The notes under the pieces were generated by a model. It saw only the letters and a program-made list of their open reading frames with translations, did not search any database and had not been told where the DNA came from. Below, one piece after another: positions 63,101-64,000 of a DNA stretch of 64,000 nt. The stretch comes from an uncultured Veillonella sp. (lineage in GTDB: Bacteria > Bacillota > Negativicutes > Veillonellales > Veillonellaceae), in NCBI GenBank assembly GCA_900538355.1, contig UPXS01000002.1, forward strand, positions 62,001-126,000. Reading direction: 5' to 3'. Position 1 is the first letter of the stretch. Each line of letters begins with the position of its first letter. The translations under genes were made by a program, and so were the position numbers.

Positions 63101-64000
63101 ATGGTGATAGACATCAAAGACCGCGTTAAATGTGCGGCCCTCCAAGGTAAAATTGTCACTGCTTATGATGCAGCTCTTTTGATTAACCCTAACGATAAAG
63201 TTGGTATTTCCGGCTTTACTCCTTCTGGTTATGCAAAAGCAGTACCATTGGCATTGGCAGAAAGAATGGAAAAAGAACCATTCAAAATTGATTTGTGGAC
63301 AGGTGCTTCCGTAGGTGATGAAGCTGACGGTGCGTTAACTCGTGCTAACGGCATCAATCGTCGTTTCCCTTATCAAACAAATAAGGATACACGTAAAGCC
63401 TTAAATAGCGGTGATGTTAAATACATTGATATGCATTTAAGCACAATGGCACAAAATGTTCGCTATGGTTTCTTTGGTGATTTAGACGTAGCTATCGTAG
63501 AAGTTTGTCAAATCAATGAAGACGGCTCTTTAGTACCTACAACATCTGTTGGTAACTCTCCAACATTTGTGAGCCAAGCTAAAAAGGTTATCGTAGAAGT
63601 AAACGTATCCCAACCACTTTCCTTGGTAGGTATGCATGATATCTATGAACCACTCGATCCACCACATCGTAAACCAATTCCATTGGAAACACCTGGTGAT
63701 CGTATTGGTACTGAAGCAATTCCTTGTGACCCAAGTAAAATTGTTGCAGTAGTACCTTGTGATGTTCCTGATACAACAAGACCTTTGGCACCTATCGATG
63801 ATGATGCAAAAGCAATGAGTCAACACCTTATCGAATTCTTCGAACAAGAAATTGCAGAAGGTCGTTTACCTAAAAACTTGCTTCCATTACAATCTGGTGT
63901 AGGTTCCGTAGCAAATGCTGTAATCAGTGGTCTTGCAAAAGGCCCATTCACAGATTTGTCCATCTATACTGAAGTAATCCAAGATGGTATGTTTGACTTG
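63101..64000 (+). CDS. Acetyl-CoA hydrolase/succinate CoA-transferase family, 5' part
   Basis: The frame is open from the ATG at 63101 to the window end (300 codons) and no stop is reached, so the gene is cut off. AAAGGAG stands six bases before the ATG. The start (RVKCAALQGKIVTAYDAALLINPNDKVGISGFTPSGYAKAVP, seen as separate blocks VKCAALQGK and VGISGFTPSGYAKAVP) and later QSGVGSVANAV match the acetyl-CoA hydrolase/transferase family, including the propionyl-CoA:succinate CoA-transferase. In propionate formers this enzyme makes succinyl-CoA and free propionate, which fits Veillonella. The catalytic glutamate would lie near or beyond the cut end. Confidence 0.85.
   Translation, partial: MVIDIKDRVKCAALQGKIVTAYDAALLINPNDKVGISGFTPSGYAKAVPLALAERMEKEPFKIDLWTGASVGDEADGALTRANGINRRFPYQTNKDTRKALNSGDVKYIDMHLSTMAQNVRYGFFGDLDVAIVEVCQINEDGSLVPTTSVGNSPTFVSQAKKVIVEVNVSQPLSLVGMHDIYEPLDPPHRKPIPLETPGDRIGTEAIPCDPSKIVAVVPCDVPDTTRPLAPIDDDAKAMSQHLIEFFEQEIAEGRLPKNLLPLQSGVGSVANAVISGLAKGPFTDLSIYTEVIQDGMFDL

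Overview
The window looks like chromosome of a Veillonella species (Negativicutes, a Gram-negative-type Firmicute). This rests on AT-rich DNA with strong AGGAGG ribosome sites and low-GC Firmicute gene types (ThiT, GMP reductase, ClpX/Lon/EngB order) next to a TatC and an O-antigen-ligase-type membrane protein. It also rests on a succinate-type CoA transferase at the right edge, typical of propionate-forming Veillonella. The species call is inference. I see no phage, IS element, integrase or CRISPR array.

Layout. 1-4600: end of an M20D amidohydrolase, a DcuC-type dicarboxylate carrier, a tandem-DUF805 membrane protein and an MFS carrier. 4700-8740: guaC on the minus strand, diverging from thiT-mobAB-moeA. 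8780-14790: two parallel modules, each with the same covarying hairpin, an AraC regulator and a target promoter. Module 1 carries a PezT-type kinase with an extra N-terminal domain and a SemiSWEET; module 2 carries ttdAB (L-tartrate dehydratase). 15000-19080: fhs, fchA and an NCS2 purine permease preceded by PurBox-like sites. 19250-21000: MOSC protein, moaA and a small unknown. 21062: tRNA-Lys. 21350-31050: ordinary metabolic genes (DyP peroxidase, thrC, DMT exporter, mscL, a 2-hydroxyacid dehydrogenase, glnS, a secreted protein, DUF3793 and flavodoxin).

31500-47000 is the most interesting region. It holds a YheO/DauR-type regulator, ygeX, ygeY, ygeW, yqeA, ssnA, a short ygfK, hyuA, a fused Mo/2Fe-2S xanthine dehydrogenase and a second NCS2 permease, followed by a RuBisCO-like protein. 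This is the gene set tied to anaerobic purine and uric acid breakdown. Two features differ from the E. coli arrangement as I remember it: YgfK lacks its central FAD/NAD(P)H domain, and no separate FAD subunit for the dehydrogenase is present. The nearby molybdopterin genes could supply cofactor, and fhs-fchA could handle the formimino-glycine branch, so much of the window fits purine fermentation.

47090-62581 is housekeeping: walJ, rlmH, a CBS protein, tig-clpP, clpX, then a tight lon-engB-polyprenyl synthase-tatC-valS-folC-ligase run. 62582-63100 is intergenic with a possible small RNA. The window ends inside an acetyl-CoA hydrolase/CoA-transferase gene that begins at 63101 and has no stop codon here.
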